Shown here: positions 35,750 to 45,877 of the stretch, one piece after another
Layout: each line of letters starts with the position of its first letter
How positions within the stretch are numbered: the stretch's first letter is position 1
Assembly: GCA_015660915.1 (NCBI GenBank)
Contig: JACTTZ010000002.1
Coordinates: forward strand, 124,001-188,000
DNA: 64,000 bases
Direction: 5' to 3'
Source: Methanomicrobia archaeon
Lineage (GTDB): Archaea; Halobacteriota; Bog-38; Methanoflorentales; Methanoflorentaceae
Program-made: the position numbers and the translations under genes
The notes under the pieces: model-generated
The model's database searches: none
Seen by the model: the letters and a program-made list of their open reading frames with translations, nothing else
What the model was told of the DNA's origin: nothing

Positions 35750-36913
35750 TTAGCCTTGTTGATTGTCAAGCCCTAGAAGCTCTTTAAACAGGGCCTTTTC
35801 TTTCGACGCGCATTCCTTTTTTGAGTATTTCGTAAGAGCGACGGATCTGCACATTTGTGGAAGCGCTTCATTCTCCAAGGCTTCCGAAATCTTCTTCGCG
35901 ATGATAGCTGGATCATCAGACGTAAGATATCCAGTAACCCCATCAATTATGGTATCTCTTATTCCAAACACGTTCGTACCGACGGCAGCTGTTCCGCAAG
36001 ACATCGCCTCTATCAGAACCCTTGGCTGTCCTTCGATGGAACTCGTCATTACCATCAAGTCTGCCATGTTCATAAACCTCGGCACGTCAGAGTATGGCAC
36101 AGCACCGGTAAAAAGAACTTTATCAGCAACCCCAAGCGATTCTGCCATTTCTTTGAGTTGATCTTCGAGCTCTCCGGTTCCAACGATAAAAAGTTTAAAT
36201 TTTATTTCAAGCTGCTGAACTGCCTTCAAAAGCAAATCTAGCCTTTTTACCGGATGTAATCGCCCTATAAACATGAGGATTTTTTCGTCTCGGATACCAT
36301 ACCTTTTTTTAAGCTCAGTGACACGAAGCCCTGGCCGAAAAACATCTTCGTCAAAAGTTAGGGGTATTATCGCCACTCTCTTGGCACCTCTTTGATAAAG
36401 CTCCTTCTCAAGAGACTCATTGCGGGTGACGACGACATTAGCATTTTTTATGACATAATCTTCTATTAGCCTAGCGACGGTTCCTATGACTCTCCCTTTG
36501 TTTACGTAAGTTACTTGATATGCCCAGTTGTATTCATAAAACACTATTGAAGGCTTTCTTTTGATTTTTGCTGCCAAAATCGCACCTGGGCACGCGGCAC
36601 AAAAGCCCCTTACGAGCGAGTTGCCCTTCAATCGGCGGGCAATTTTGAATGCACTCAAGACTGCATAAGAAAGGTGCCAAAGACCAAATCGTTGAAAAAA
36701 CGCCGAGGGAACGTGTACTACAGTGGGGGCTAATTCAAATTTACGGGTATCTCCGGTAAACAAGAACAGGTCGCACATGTCCTCATATACCCGCAAAAAA
36801 TCCTTCAGCAGACGAATCATGCTGCCGTCGGTGTTCACGCTGTCAATTAGCCGAGTATCAAATGAAGTTACAAACAGAATTCTGCACCTTTCTTGGGCCA
36901 TCCGATTCATCAT
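35750..36913 (-). CDS. Glycosyltransferase family 4
   Basis: GT-B fold retaining transferase using a nucleotide sugar. The N-terminal domain begins RCRILFVTSFDTRL; the C-terminal Glycos_transf_1 domain shows ILMFIGRLHPVKRLDLLLKA, LFIVGTGELEDQLKEM, and the donor-site SSIEGQPRVLIEAMSCGTAAVGT (E-x7-E type). At 387 residues it is typical. Sugar specificity cannot be read. It precedes the CapD-like gene with almost no gap, so both act in one pathway. BshA is also GT4, but nothing here shows malate use. Confidence 0.9.
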   Translation of the reverse strand: MMNRMAQERCRILFVTSFDTRLIDSVNTDGSMIRLLKDFLRVYEDMCDLFLFTGDTRKFELAPTVVHVPSAFFQRFGLWHLSYAVLSAFKIARRLKGNSLVRGFCAACPGAILAAKIKRKPSIVFYEYNWAYQVTYVNKGRVIGTVARLIEDYVIKNANVVVTRNESLEKELYQRGAKRVAIIPLTFDEDVFRPGLRVTELKKRYGIRDEKILMFIGRLHPVKRLDLLLKAVQQLEIKFKLFIVGTGELEDQLKEMAESLGVADKVLFTGAVPYSDVPRFMNMADLMVMTSSIEGQPRVLIEAMSCGTAAVGTNVFGIRDTIIDGVTGYLTSDDPAIIAKKISEALENEALPQMCRSVALTKYSKKECASKEKALFKELLGLDNQQG

Positions 36914-36956
36914 AGCAGAGTGAACGTTAATAATCTTTTACACAAGCCAACAGGAG

Positions 36957-36965
36957 TATATTTAA
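36957..36965 (+). promoter_or_regulatory. TATA box of the flippase gene
   Basis: TATATTTAA lies about 30 bases upstream of the flippase ATG at 36993 in the divergent gap with the glycosyltransferase. Spacing fits a leaderless transcript, since no ribosome binding site precedes the start. Confidence 0.4.
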
Positions 36966-36992
36966 CAAGAGCAGGTTGAATAGTTGACCGAT

Positions 36993-38285
36993 ATGGCCAA
37001 CACTGTCGCGAGATTTGCGTCGGCTTTCCAAAAAGTGCGAGACTTGCTGTCTCTGCGCTTCATCCGTAGCATCTTGCGAGGGCTCTCTGTTTTAGGAGCC
37101 GGCTATGCGCTGGCGAAAATCATCTCGCTGGCAGAAGAGCTCTTCATTGGCCGCTACCTCGGTGTACAAGTTTATGGGACATATCTCATCATTCTAGCCA
37201 TAGCGACCATTTTGAACTCAGTGATGACCCTTGGACTTCCGAAGGCAGTCGTTAAGATCGTGGCCGAACGAAATGAACGCATCGCTGATGTGCCGACAAA
37301 TGCATTTTTTATGGCTTTTTTTCTCTCGATTGCGATGTCGGTGCCCGTCATCGTCATCGGCTATTCGAACAGCTTGCTGACACTGCTTGGCATCACGCAG
37401 TACGAGTTAATTTTTGGCTATATTATAGCATTTTTGCTCACGCTATATACTGTCGCACAGTCGTTCAAGCTGGCGCTCTACAAGATCAGGTTTGTCGTCG
37501 TCGCAGACATCATCTATTGGAGCGTTGCGCTTATCTTCTTCGTGCTCTTTCGCAACTTGTCGCTCGGTCTAGTAGGCATATGTATCGGATCTTTGCTGGG
37601 CTCTCTCGTGCTCATTCAAAGAGTGCCTTTGGGTCTCACGCGCTTCTCGATTCCGGGGATCAAATCACTTGTCCCGCTAAGTGTCTATCTAGGCGCCGAT
37701 AGTGTCCTCGGTGTCTCAGCGCAACAGATTAGTATCCTCTATTTAAACGTCATAGCCACCGCTTACGCTGTCGGGGTTTTTGGGGCACACTACCGGTCGA
37801 GCATATTTCTGATCGTGCCGCTCGTCACCGTGCTGTCAATGGCACTATACCCGCGCTTCTGCTCGATTGACCGGGAGTTGCGGCCCGGAGTTGGGAGATA
37901 TCTGGCATACTTCGGGATTCCGATATGTTTCGCGGGGTTTTTGCTGTCCTACGTGAGCGGCATATTCTTCCTGCAGATTTTTAGGGTTGCGTTGATTCCC
38001 TCGCTTTTGCTTGTCCTCGCAGTTTATTCCGGGCTCTTTGTCTTCAACAGGATCTGGGACAAACTAGTAACTGCGTGTGAAGGTGCCAAGATGGTTGGCT
38101 GGGGAATCGTTTTTGGGACGTTTGCGTTCTTGTCGGTTATGGTAGTGCTCACCCCTTTTTTGGGCGGCATGCTCGCAATCGCGACCGGAATGGTCTCGAG
38201 CGAGATCGTTTATGGCGTCTTGCTGCTCAGCTGGTTCAAGCTCCGCGTCACAAGAAAGCGGGAACCAAAAACTATAAGTGAATAG
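36993..38285 (+). CDS. Oligosaccharide flippase (Wzx/MVF-like)
   Basis: Polytopic membrane protein of about 430 residues with roughly 12-14 hydrophobic segments. The N-terminal region GAGYALAKIISLAEELFIGRYLGVQVYGTYL is typical of polysaccharide-biosynthesis flippases that move lipid-linked sugars outward. Start is ATG 36993 (TATA spacing) rather than TTG 36984. It sits between glycosyltransferase and a GT-C-like gene, consistent with surface glycan export. Confidence 0.88.
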   Translation: MANTVARFASAFQKVRDLLSLRFIRSILRGLSVLGAGYALAKIISLAEELFIGRYLGVQVYGTYLIILAIATILNSVMTLGLPKAVVKIVAERNERIADVPTNAFFMAFFLSIAMSVPVIVIGYSNSLLTLLGITQYELIFGYIIAFLLTLYTVAQSFKLALYKIRFVVVADIIYWSVALIFFVLFRNLSLGLVGICIGSLLGSLVLIQRVPLGLTRFSIPGIKSLVPLSVYLGADSVLGVSAQQISILYLNVIATAYAVGVFGAHYRSSIFLIVPLVTVLSMALYPRFCSIDRELRPGVGRYLAYFGIPICFAGFLLSYVSGIFFLQIFRVALIPSLLLVLAVYSGLFVFNRIWDKLVTACEGAKMVGWGIVFGTFAFLSVMVVLTPFLGGMLAIATGMVSSEIVYGVLLLSWFKLRVTRKREPKTISE

Positions 38286-38344
38286 GACGTAGCGGTTCAA
38301 TAGAAAAGCTTGATTATTGCACATTTCGAGGTAGTCCACGTCTA

Positions 38345-40666
38345 ATGCGAGAGCGATACGATCCGACTCAAGGGTATTCGAGACTAGGATCGCCTCAACC
38401 TCCGTCGGCGCAGCGCAGCGAGGTAGCTGCGCGCACGCGTTCGAGAGAGCTTGGCAAAAAAGTCTCGGTCGGCATAATGCTGACGACCCTTACGCTACTA
38501 CTCATTACCGTAGGTTACGCAGGCTATTGGAATGGCGGCACTGCCCTTATCGATCACGACACTGCGACGTATATCGCGCTTGCTAAATACACCCAACAGA
38601 ACAACGCTATAAGCGCTACCAACCCAAACGCGGCGCCTGGTGATGTCTGGTACAACGATCAACCGCCTGGTCTTCCGGTTATATTCAGTGCAGTTGCTAC
38701 ACTTGGCGGCGTCAACATCAACCTAAGTTCCGATCTGCTTCTCCTCTTGCAGGCTTTTTCCGCCTTTATTTTAGTTTCCTTCATTCTCACTACTTTTGTC
38801 GTTGTGAAAAAAATCACGGGCGATACACGAATAGCCGCGCTCGCCTCATTTTTTTCGGCAACATTTAGCCCAAACCCAGCTATATTGGGGCCTCAGTATA
38901 TCGTGCCATCAAGCTTCGGGCTCATTTTGATGTACCTGGCGACGTACTACTTATACGCCGCAATCAAGGACGATGCAGGGAAATCCTTAGTGAGGTCAAA
39001 ATACACACTTTTAGGCGCCCTCACGGTGACAACGCTAATCTTCACTCATAGATTCTCTACAACGACGTTCTACTACATTTTCACGCTTTTCATCATCCTG
39101 TACGTGTTGATTAATCTCGGCACAAGGATGCATCTGAAGCAGATCAGTGCAATGATATTGCTACCAGTCATCATCAGCGCCCCGTGGTGGCTCTCGATGT
39201 TTCTCCACTATCAGACTCTGCCCTGGAGCATTCCAGAGGTCTTAACCTTATCAGCAGGGATGTTGGGACTCGCCGCAGTCGGCATGCTATTTAGCGGGAG
39301 CACCGACAAAAGATCCCCACACAGGCGCCGCGATAGACTGTTCGCTGTCATCGGCCATACGACAAAAAACGTCTTGAACTGGATCATTCTCTTGGTATTA
39401 GTCGCCATAGCAGGAGTCATTGCAGTTTCCCTTGTGTTTTCGACTCAAACGGCATTCTCACTTGCTTTTACGATTTCAAGTCTCGGCCTCATTCCAATTC
39501 TTAGCATTTTGGTCTATAAAACAACACTTTGGGACCGCCCAGAGACAAATCTGCGAAACATGCTCGTCTCAAGCTGGCTCCTCGTCGCCTTGGTGCCCAC
39601 GGTAGTGGGGGTTCTCGGGATAGCCGTTCCACATATGCCGTATCTTATTCAACGTGTTGTACCGCACGCTCTAGCAAATCAAGACGGAGTACGTTCGATA
39701 CTGTATCTCGTCCTCCCATTGTCCATACTCGCTGCCATCCTCGTGTTTAGATTGGCATACGAGACACAGCCTCGCGCTCAAGGCTTGCGACCGAGGAGAG
39801 ACAATCGAGCGATGCGTTCACTGCTTATCATCGCTTTTGTGATTATCTCGGTGCTTTCGCCGGTCTTTCATATCGCCACTGCCTCCGCCCTTGCCGCACA
39901 CGCACAAGATCCAAAACTCACCGATAATGAAATGGCTGCGCTACAATGGCTCAACAACCACACTTCGGCAAGCGACGGAGTATTATCAGATCCAACTTTC
40001 TTGCAATACGTAACCACGTTCACCAACGCGCAAGCGGTCTTGTCTACGGACTCTGAAAACTCGTACGTCGTCACCCATCAGTTATCGCATCTCACAGATC
40101 TTTCAAACTTTATGAACAGCTCTACGGATTCCGCCACAAAGCTGCTCATCGCAAAAAAAATGGACGTAAAATACTTCGTTTACGATCCAGTAAAAGCAAA
40201 CTACTCGAGCGGCCTCTGGGGATTCCCCTTCCCAAACTTCGTTCCCGATACGGGGATTATGACAGAAGTCTTCAAAAACAGCGACGTAACAATCTACCAA
40301 ATTGACCAAAGCAAGCTCTCCCTAACGCCCGCGCAATACGCGTCGATTAGCAACGTTGAAGTAGGCAGCAATTCAGTAGTTGTCTACGTAACGAACCACG
40401 CGAGTGATCCCATGAGCTTGCACCTAGCCTGGCAAGACATTTACAAGCCGGTTACGTTGAACGCTGGAGAGACAAAACAGGTGAGCATTGACCTCCCAAC
40501 AAGCAGCGGTTCGAGACTCGGATTTATGCCCACATTAGGGTCAACGAGCACTTTGTACGTTAGTCTGTGGATGGACCCTCCATCTGGCAACACTAGCTCG
40601 ACGACGGATGCACGATACGTATATCCTATCGACGCAGTTAATATCAATTCGCAGCAGCTGCTGTAG
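38345..40666 (+). CDS. Large GT-C-like glycosyltransferase-type membrane protein
   Basis: A 773-residue protein: a basic cytoplasmic N-terminus, about 12 membrane segments between residues 40 and 520, and an extracellular C-terminal domain of about 250 residues. The first outer loop holds HDTATYIALAKY and WYNDQPPGLPV, in the position where GT-C enzymes carry their acidic catalytic motif. I infer transfer of a sugar from a lipid carrier. A GAGGTAG site precedes the ATG. Family membership is not certain. Confidence 0.6.
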   Translation: MRERYDPTQGYSRLGSPQPPSAQRSEVAARTRSRELGKKVSVGIMLTTLTLLLITVGYAGYWNGGTALIDHDTATYIALAKYTQQNNAISATNPNAAPGDVWYNDQPPGLPVIFSAVATLGGVNINLSSDLLLLLQAFSAFILVSFILTTFVVVKKITGDTRIAALASFFSATFSPNPAILGPQYIVPSSFGLILMYLATYYLYAAIKDDAGKSLVRSKYTLLGALTVTTLIFTHRFSTTTFYYIFTLFIILYVLINLGTRMHLKQISAMILLPVIISAPWWLSMFLHYQTLPWSIPEVLTLSAGMLGLAAVGMLFSGSTDKRSPHRRRDRLFAVIGHTTKNVLNWIILLVLVAIAGVIAVSLVFSTQTAFSLAFTISSLGLIPILSILVYKTTLWDRPETNLRNMLVSSWLLVALVPTVVGVLGIAVPHMPYLIQRVVPHALANQDGVRSILYLVLPLSILAAILVFRLAYETQPRAQGLRPRRDNRAMRSLLIIAFVIISVLSPVFHIATASALAAHAQDPKLTDNEMAALQWLNNHTSASDGVLSDPTFLQYVTTFTNAQAVLSTDSENSYVVTHQLSHLTDLSNFMNSSTDSATKLLIAKKMDVKYFVYDPVKANYSSGLWGFPFPNFVPDTGIMTEVFKNSDVTIYQIDQSKLSLTPAQYASISNVEVGSNSVVVYVTNHASDPMSLHLAWQDIYKPVTLNAGETKQVSIDLPTSSGSRLGFMPTLGSTSTLYVSLWMDPPSGNTSSTTDARYVYPIDAVNINSQQLL

Positions 40667-40840
40667 CTGCAGTAAGCCTCCACTTGAGCGTCCGTCAAAC
40701 ACAACATCTGAGCGCTGTTTGAAGTCGTATGATGTGACCAAGCACCCCACGGCGTCGTTGGATCCTAGAATGCCGCCTTGGTGGTGCCCGGACGCTTACT
40801 TAATCCGCTCGCTTTTTTGTTGATGGCTTATTGAAAGGTC

Positions 40841-41842
40841 TTAAAAAGTTGACAGCACTGCGAGCACTATAGCTATGGCGCCCGATATTCCGCACAACAC
40901 CAAGAGTATTCTCACCAGTCCCGGCTCTTTCATCGATCTCCGGCTTAAGATGTAGTCAGACAAGTTCTTTCGGACAGAATATGATTTTGAAGGTATCAAG
41001 TACCCTTCGTTCGTAACCTGCGTGGCCGTGAATAAGTGACTCTCGGTCACCTTTCCAACTGAGAACAGCACCATAGCGTAGTTGATGATGTAAGGCAACG
41101 CCGCTATGACAGCAAAGACTTCGATTTTTAGCGCTATGGCGCCGACAGCAATAGCGCTACCTATGCAAAGCGTCCCTATGTCGCCGGTAAATATGCGGGC
41201 AGGATATCTGTTGTATGGAAAAAATCCCACAAGGGCGCCGAGTAGCGCCGCCAATATTAAAAGCCCACCGATGCCACCCGTCGGCGACAGCAGCACACCC
41301 CCCACGATTATCAGACAAAACGTAACTATAGCTGCACATCCGATCTCCATTCCATTAAATCCAGCGAAGGTGTTGACAGCGTTGGCTCCCGCTGTCACAG
41401 CAAAGGGCACAATAGGAATCCATGCGAGTCCAAGCCACAGAGTTCCCAGCAGCGGCACAACAAGATATGGGTCATTTCCAGCAGCCAATATGAGCGGAAT
41501 GGCAGCAAAATAACCGAGGAGGGGCTTTTCCTTTGCACCGAGGTGCATGACATCATCTAGGGCCCCTATCATCGCCGATAAAGTCACGACCAGCAGTGAG
41601 ACCAATATCAGCTCCAAACTGATGCCTAAAAAAGCAGCGAGAATCAACGAGGTGGCAAATCCCGCATAAATTGCAAAGCCACCCATTTCAGAAATCTGAG
41701 GCTTGTCAACTTTGTGAACGTCAATCCCAGATACACCCACAGCTTTCATTCTTGTGATGAGCGGCGGCGTCGCAGCAAAGGTAATTACAAATGAAAGCAG
41801 AACGGAGACGATAAGCAAATAGAGCGTATAACTATCGATCAT
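40841..41842 (-). CDS. UDP-GlcNAc:polyprenyl-phosphate GlcNAc-1-phosphate transferase (AglH/MraY family)
   Basis: Begins lipid-linked oligosaccharide synthesis on dolichyl phosphate. Around ten membrane segments, with the family's catalytic loops GALDDVMHLG (Asp pair near 96), NAVNTFAGFNGMEIG and RIFTGDIGTLCIG. At 333 residues it matches archaeal AglH-type enzymes and Alg7. It lies in the same strand order with WecB-like, GlmU-like and GlmM genes that supply UDP-GlcNAc. Confidence 0.88.
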   Translation of the reverse strand: MIDSYTLYLLIVSVLLSFVITFAATPPLITRMKAVGVSGIDVHKVDKPQISEMGGFAIYAGFATSLILAAFLGISLELILVSLLVVTLSAMIGALDDVMHLGAKEKPLLGYFAAIPLILAAGNDPYLVVPLLGTLWLGLAWIPIVPFAVTAGANAVNTFAGFNGMEIGCAAIVTFCLIIVGGVLLSPTGGIGGLLILAALLGALVGFFPYNRYPARIFTGDIGTLCIGSAIAVGAIALKIEVFAVIAALPYIINYAMVLFSVGKVTESHLFTATQVTNEGYLIPSKSYSVRKNLSDYILSRRSMKEPGLVRILLVLCGISGAIAIVLAVLSTF

Positions 41843-41866
41843 CTAAGATTTCACTTTTTTGAGTAC

Positions 41867-43162
41867 TCAAGGTTTCTGAGTCGGTCCAAAAGTACGCACA
41901 ATCTGAGCTCGCGTCGCGTCTAGGGTAATATCTCCTGTCTCGTCGAACATGGCTTGCACGGTACCTTCAGCTTGAGAGGCAGCTCGCGTGCGCAGGCCCA
42001 TAAGACCCTCCGAAAAAGAAGTGAGGTGGGTGTAAAAACCTGTCTTTGAAACTTGCGGTGAGATCGTGAGCTTGCCTTCTTCAAAAAGCCGAACGACTTT
42101 GGAGACTATTCGTTCTGACGATTTGCCATCGTTAAGAGGGTCGTCTATCGTTTTTCCTAGCGCTGTCGACCGTATGGCATCCGTCAAGACTTCGGGATCT
42201 GGACTCTTGCCTAGTAACCTATTCCACCCGTTCTCGACGGTCTCAACATAATAAGTGCTGTCAGACAGCGTGATACAAGGCGTTTGCAAGATTGCGCTTT
42301 CTTTCTGAGGGCCCCCAGAATCGGTGATTAATACGTCGCAGTCCATCATTAGTCTTATAAAATCCGTGTAAGGAAGGGGATCGATTAGATGGACATTCTG
42401 AGACGACTGCAATTTGTCCATTAGACCAAACTTGATCAAATGGTTTCGCGTATTTGGATGTAATAACACGATAACGCTATAATCATCAAGACTGGTCGCC
42501 GCTTTCACGATTCGCCCTAGTGCCTTAGGGTTTCCAATGTTCCACGGCAACCTCACAGCGAATACGGCAAGCTGCATTTCGCCTTCGCGATACACGTCAT
42601 AAGAATCCGCTTTCTGAGCTCTTGGTTTGTAGTCAAGGAGCGAGTCTATCAAAGGATCCCCTAAGTAATGGATGTAATCAGGATCATAGCACTCTTCGAG
42701 CAAGTTCAGATAAGCCGCGTTACACACGGGAAAGAATAGCATGGAGCACATTTCGATTACTCTTCTCCTCACGTCACTGTGCACGTCGCGTAACGAGCGA
42801 TAGCCCGACTCAATATGGCCAACGGGAACGAAGCTCATCGACGATGCGATTGCTGCACTAAATGACGATATGACATTGCCTTGAACGAACACGAAATCCG
42901 GTCGTGCTCTTTCTAGTATTCCGTCGACCTGACTGATCATGGCGGAGATCTGTTGATTATAACTCATATTGCCTAGCGAGAGGCTGTAATCGGGATCTCG
43001 GAGACCCAAATCGATCAGGAGGTCTTCATACATCCCACGGTCGTAGTGCTGTCCTGTATGGGCGAAAATGAGCTCAGCCTCGTCGTTCTTGTCAATCTCC
43101 TTAAGAAAAGAAGCCATCCCTATGAGCTCCGCTCGCGTTCCAATGAAAACAGCAATCCGCAT
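41867..43162 (-). CDS. UDP-GlcNAc 2-epimerase-like protein with altered active site
   Basis: GT-B-like fold of the WecB family, 431 residues, longer than the usual 360-380 because of a C-terminal tail. Kept: AVFIGTRAELIGMASFL, FAHTGQHYDRGM, GHIESGYRS (E118), LLHPNTRNH, ITDSGGPQKES and the C-terminal DGKSSERIV. Changed: the catalytic Asp of HGDT is Asn (QGNV, N96), the PEE motif is absent, and the catalytic His of TAHRREN is Val (AVRLPWN, V203). It may therefore catalyse a different reaction or bind UDP-sugar only. It stands between AglH-like and GlmU-like genes. Confidence 0.8.
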   Translation of the reverse strand: MRIAVFIGTRAELIGMASFLKEIDKNDEAELIFAHTGQHYDRGMYEDLLIDLGLRDPDYSLSLGNMSYNQQISAMISQVDGILERARPDFVFVQGNVISSFSAAIASSMSFVPVGHIESGYRSLRDVHSDVRRRVIEMCSMLFFPVCNAAYLNLLEECYDPDYIHYLGDPLIDSLLDYKPRAQKADSYDVYREGEMQLAVFAVRLPWNIGNPKALGRIVKAATSLDDYSVIVLLHPNTRNHLIKFGLMDKLQSSQNVHLIDPLPYTDFIRLMMDCDVLITDSGGPQKESAILQTPCITLSDSTYYVETVENGWNRLLGKSPDPEVLTDAIRSTALGKTIDDPLNDGKSSERIVSKVVRLFEEGKLTISPQVSKTGFYTHLTSFSEGLMGLRTRAASQAEGTVQAMFDETGDITLDATRAQIVRTFGPTQKP

Positions 43163-43232
43163 AACTCGACTCCTCTGAGCTAACGAGCACCATCGGCTAA
43201 ATAGCTTATCATCTGTAAATGAGCGGCGCGTA

Positions 43233-44465
43233 TTATCGTTGCGTAGCAGCTTTCCGTTCTATTCGTGAACCTGGAGGATAAACTCCAGCAGCTAGCGCGC
43301 CAACGCCGACTCTCGATCCGGGACCTATCGACGTTCCGACATTTATCATGCTGTTTATGCCTGTGTGCACGTCGTCACCCATGATGACCCCTAGTTTTCG
43401 TCGTCCGGTGTGAACTCCTCCGACGTTAATGGACTTCTCGTCAAACCGCAGATTGGCAACTAACGTCCCTGCACCAAAATTACAACGCTGCCCGATAATG
43501 CTATCGCCGACGTAAGATAGGTGCCCAATTCGGCTATCGTCCATTATGATGCTATTCTTGACTTCAACCGCGTTTCCGATCTTAACCCCATTTCCGATAG
43601 ACGTACCGGGACGTATACAACAATTTGGCCCTATCTCGCAGCGTTCGCCGATTATTGCAGGGCCCATAACGTATGCGCCATTTCTCACAATCGAACCGCG
43701 CCCGATTTGTACAGCCCCAGTTAAAGTTGCAAAGGGTTCGACCTCCCCTTCGTTTGCGGGTTCTAGTGTCTGGATGAGGAGCTCATTAGCATACAGCAGA
43801 TCCCACGGCCGTCCTATATCGATCCATTCTTCCCTGACGTCAAGATACCGCACGTTATATTCATGGTCGATTAGAAACTGTATCGCGTCAGTAATCTCGT
43901 ACTCGCCTCTTGCCGACTTCGGGATCTGAGCAATAGCTTCAAATATCTCAGGTTCAAACGCGTAAATGCCTAGGTTTGCTAAATCAGAGACCGGCTTACC
44001 AGGTTTTTCCGCTATTTCTAAAACAGCGTCACCATCCGCCTGGATTATGCCATAGTTGGTAGGTTCTTTCACTCTCTTAGCCGCGACAACAACTGCTCGA
44101 TCTCGTGGCGTCTCCGCCAGCAATTTCAACGTGAGGGGGCTTATCAAACTGTCGCCATTGAGGACGAGGAAGCGCTCATCCACGAGGTCTTTGACCTGGC
44201 CAATTGCGTCAGCTGTCCCGCGCTGTTGCTCTTGCGTTACATACTCAATCTGAGCCCCGAGCTGCGCTTCATCGAAATGGGCGTGAATCACTTCCTCCTG
44301 ATACCCAGTTACGATTATCACTCGCTCAATGCGTGCCTTGACGCACGAGTTAACGATATGTTCGAGTATGGGCGTGCCGAGCACCGGTAGCATAACTTTC
44401 GGGCGATTGTATGTGAGAGGCCTCATCCGTGTCCCTTCACCCGCACCGAGTATGACCGCTAACAT
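43233..44465 (-). CDS. glmU: GlmU-like bifunctional nucleotidylyltransferase/acetyltransferase
   Basis: Probably forms UDP-GlcNAc from glucosamine-1-phosphate. N-terminal MLAVILGAGEGTRMRPLTYNRPKVMLPV has the pyrophosphorylase signature; the C-terminal hexapeptide helix includes IGRGSIVRNGAYVMGPAIIG and ends PGSRVGVGALAAGVYPPGS. At 410 residues it is full length. It overlaps glmM by seven bases, giving the expected GlmM-GlmU pair. The paralogue at 27429 probably handles a different sugar or conditions. Confidence 0.88.
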   Translation of the reverse strand: MLAVILGAGEGTRMRPLTYNRPKVMLPVLGTPILEHIVNSCVKARIERVIIVTGYQEEVIHAHFDEAQLGAQIEYVTQEQQRGTADAIGQVKDLVDERFLVLNGDSLISPLTLKLLAETPRDRAVVVAAKRVKEPTNYGIIQADGDAVLEIAEKPGKPVSDLANLGIYAFEPEIFEAIAQIPKSARGEYEITDAIQFLIDHEYNVRYLDVREEWIDIGRPWDLLYANELLIQTLEPANEGEVEPFATLTGAVQIGRGSIVRNGAYVMGPAIIGERCEIGPNCCIRPGTSIGNGVKIGNAVEVKNSIIMDDSRIGHLSYVGDSIIGQRCNFGAGTLVANLRFDEKSINVGGVHTGRRKLGVIMGDDVHTGINSMINVGTSIGPGSRVGVGALAAGVYPPGSRIERKAATQR

Positions 44466-45772
44466 TGTAGGTGCCTCTTCACGACGACCAGCGCCTTTTC
44501 ATAGAGCCGTCTTGTCGTCGCCGCGTCTCTCGCTTCTGCCGTTATCCTTATCTTTGGCTCTGTTCCGGATTTTCTTACCAAGATCCAGCCTTCCTCAAAA
44601 TCGAGCCTCACGCCGTCTATGGTTGTCATCTGGACGTGGTTGAGCGAGCGTAATTCCTGAGCAATCGCCGCCATCGGGTCTTTGCCACTTTGGTACACAC
44701 AGGATCCTCGCAAAATGTGATAGGTAGGAAACTGCGCGATTAGTTCAGAGATCGACTGCTGAGCCGCAATTGAAACGATTAGCGCGGCAGCATAGATGCC
44801 ATCTGGGCAGTACGAAACGCTCGGAAAAATCCAGCTACCGCTGCTTTCGCCTCCGAAGTCCGCCCCCGTACGCTTGACTTCTTCGGCGACGTAGACGTCG
44901 CCTACGCGCGTTCGATGGACGGGACACGTGAGCACGTCATCAACCATGCGCGAGACATCAACAGGATAGACGGCCATTTTTTTCGCCTCTTTCATGCCGA
45001 ATAACGCGAGCATCTCGTCACCCGTAACGTACCTCCCACCGCGGTCAACCGCCATCATGCGATCAGCATCGCCGTCATGAGCTATGCCGATATCGGCGTG
45101 AAAACTTCGCACAGCTTCTATGAGGAGGCTCAAGTTGCTTTCGATGGGTTCAGGATTTCTTGCAGGAAAAAACCCATCGAGCTGCGCATTCAGTGTAATC
45201 ACTTCACAACCCATCTCTCTGAGCACATATGGCGTAATGGTGGCTCCTGCCCCTGACCCGCAGTCGACGACAACTCGACAGCTTACCCGGTTGAAATGCC
45301 TCAGTAATTCCCTTTTATGATCATTGATCGCATTTTCATAAGATGTTATTCTCCCTATGGCGTCCCAGCTAGCCCGATTTCCCGCGTATGCAGGACGCGA
45401 TTGTGCTTCGGTGATTAGTGACTCAATAGCTTCTTGCTGCTTGCTATTAAACGAAGTTCCGTCGGCATTCCACAATTTGATGCCAACATATTCAGGGGGG
45501 TTATGGGAAGCGGTAACCATAATCCCGCAATCATAATTGCGTGCTGCGAGAGAGAGCGTCGGCGTCGATACGAGGCCAATTCGTGTGACGTCGCACTCAC
45601 AGGCGATGAGCCCGGAAATAAGCCCAAATTCAATCATCTCGCTTGCGATTCGAGGATCTCTGCCAATAACGGCAGATTTACAGCTTGATCCAACAGCAAG
45701 TCCAACGCTGACCGCTAACTCTGAGTTGAGGTCTTTATTGGCTAGCCCACGAATTCCCGAAGATCCGAACAT
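44459..45772 (-). CDS. glmM: Phosphoglucosamine mutase
   Basis: Interconverts glucosamine-6-P and glucosamine-1-P. Features: MFGSSGIRGLANKDLN N-terminus, phosphoserine loop MVTASHNPPEYVGIKLWN (near residue 88), Mg site AHDGDADRMMAVD, sugar loop GGESSGSWIF and phosphate-binding RKSGTEPKIRITAEA. At 437 residues it matches archaeal phosphohexomutases. A GGAGG site lies about 12 bases upstream. It precedes and overlaps the GlmU-like gene. Confidence 0.92.
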   Translation of the reverse strand: MFGSSGIRGLANKDLNSELAVSVGLAVGSSCKSAVIGRDPRIASEMIEFGLISGLIACECDVTRIGLVSTPTLSLAARNYDCGIMVTASHNPPEYVGIKLWNADGTSFNSKQQEAIESLITEAQSRPAYAGNRASWDAIGRITSYENAINDHKRELLRHFNRVSCRVVVDCGSGAGATITPYVLREMGCEVITLNAQLDGFFPARNPEPIESNLSLLIEAVRSFHADIGIAHDGDADRMMAVDRGGRYVTGDEMLALFGMKEAKKMAVYPVDVSRMVDDVLTCPVHRTRVGDVYVAEEVKRTGADFGGESSGSWIFPSVSYCPDGIYAAALIVSIAAQQSISELIAQFPTYHILRGSCVYQSGKDPMAAIAQELRSLNHVQMTTIDGVRLDFEEGWILVRKSGTEPKIRITAEARDAATTRRLYEKALVVVKRHLQC

Positions 45773-45877
45773 GGTAAGCCTCTTGCCTCCTTTACACGCC
45801 GCAGTTCATCACGGGGTAAATGGCACAAAAATTACAGTCAGAATCCTTTTCCCATTGAAATTAAATGTTTTGGTAAA

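Noticed and set aside
35750-36913. GT4 glycosyltransferase as BshA for the BshC/PIG-L pair
   Set aside because: It is a generic GT4 tightly linked to a CapD-like gene, five kilobases away on the other strand, with no visible feature for malate; the link is too weak to assert.
40608-40823. 71-codon plus-strand frame after the GT-C-like gene
   Set aside because: Mostly out-of-frame overlap with the end of the large membrane protein; no start signal.
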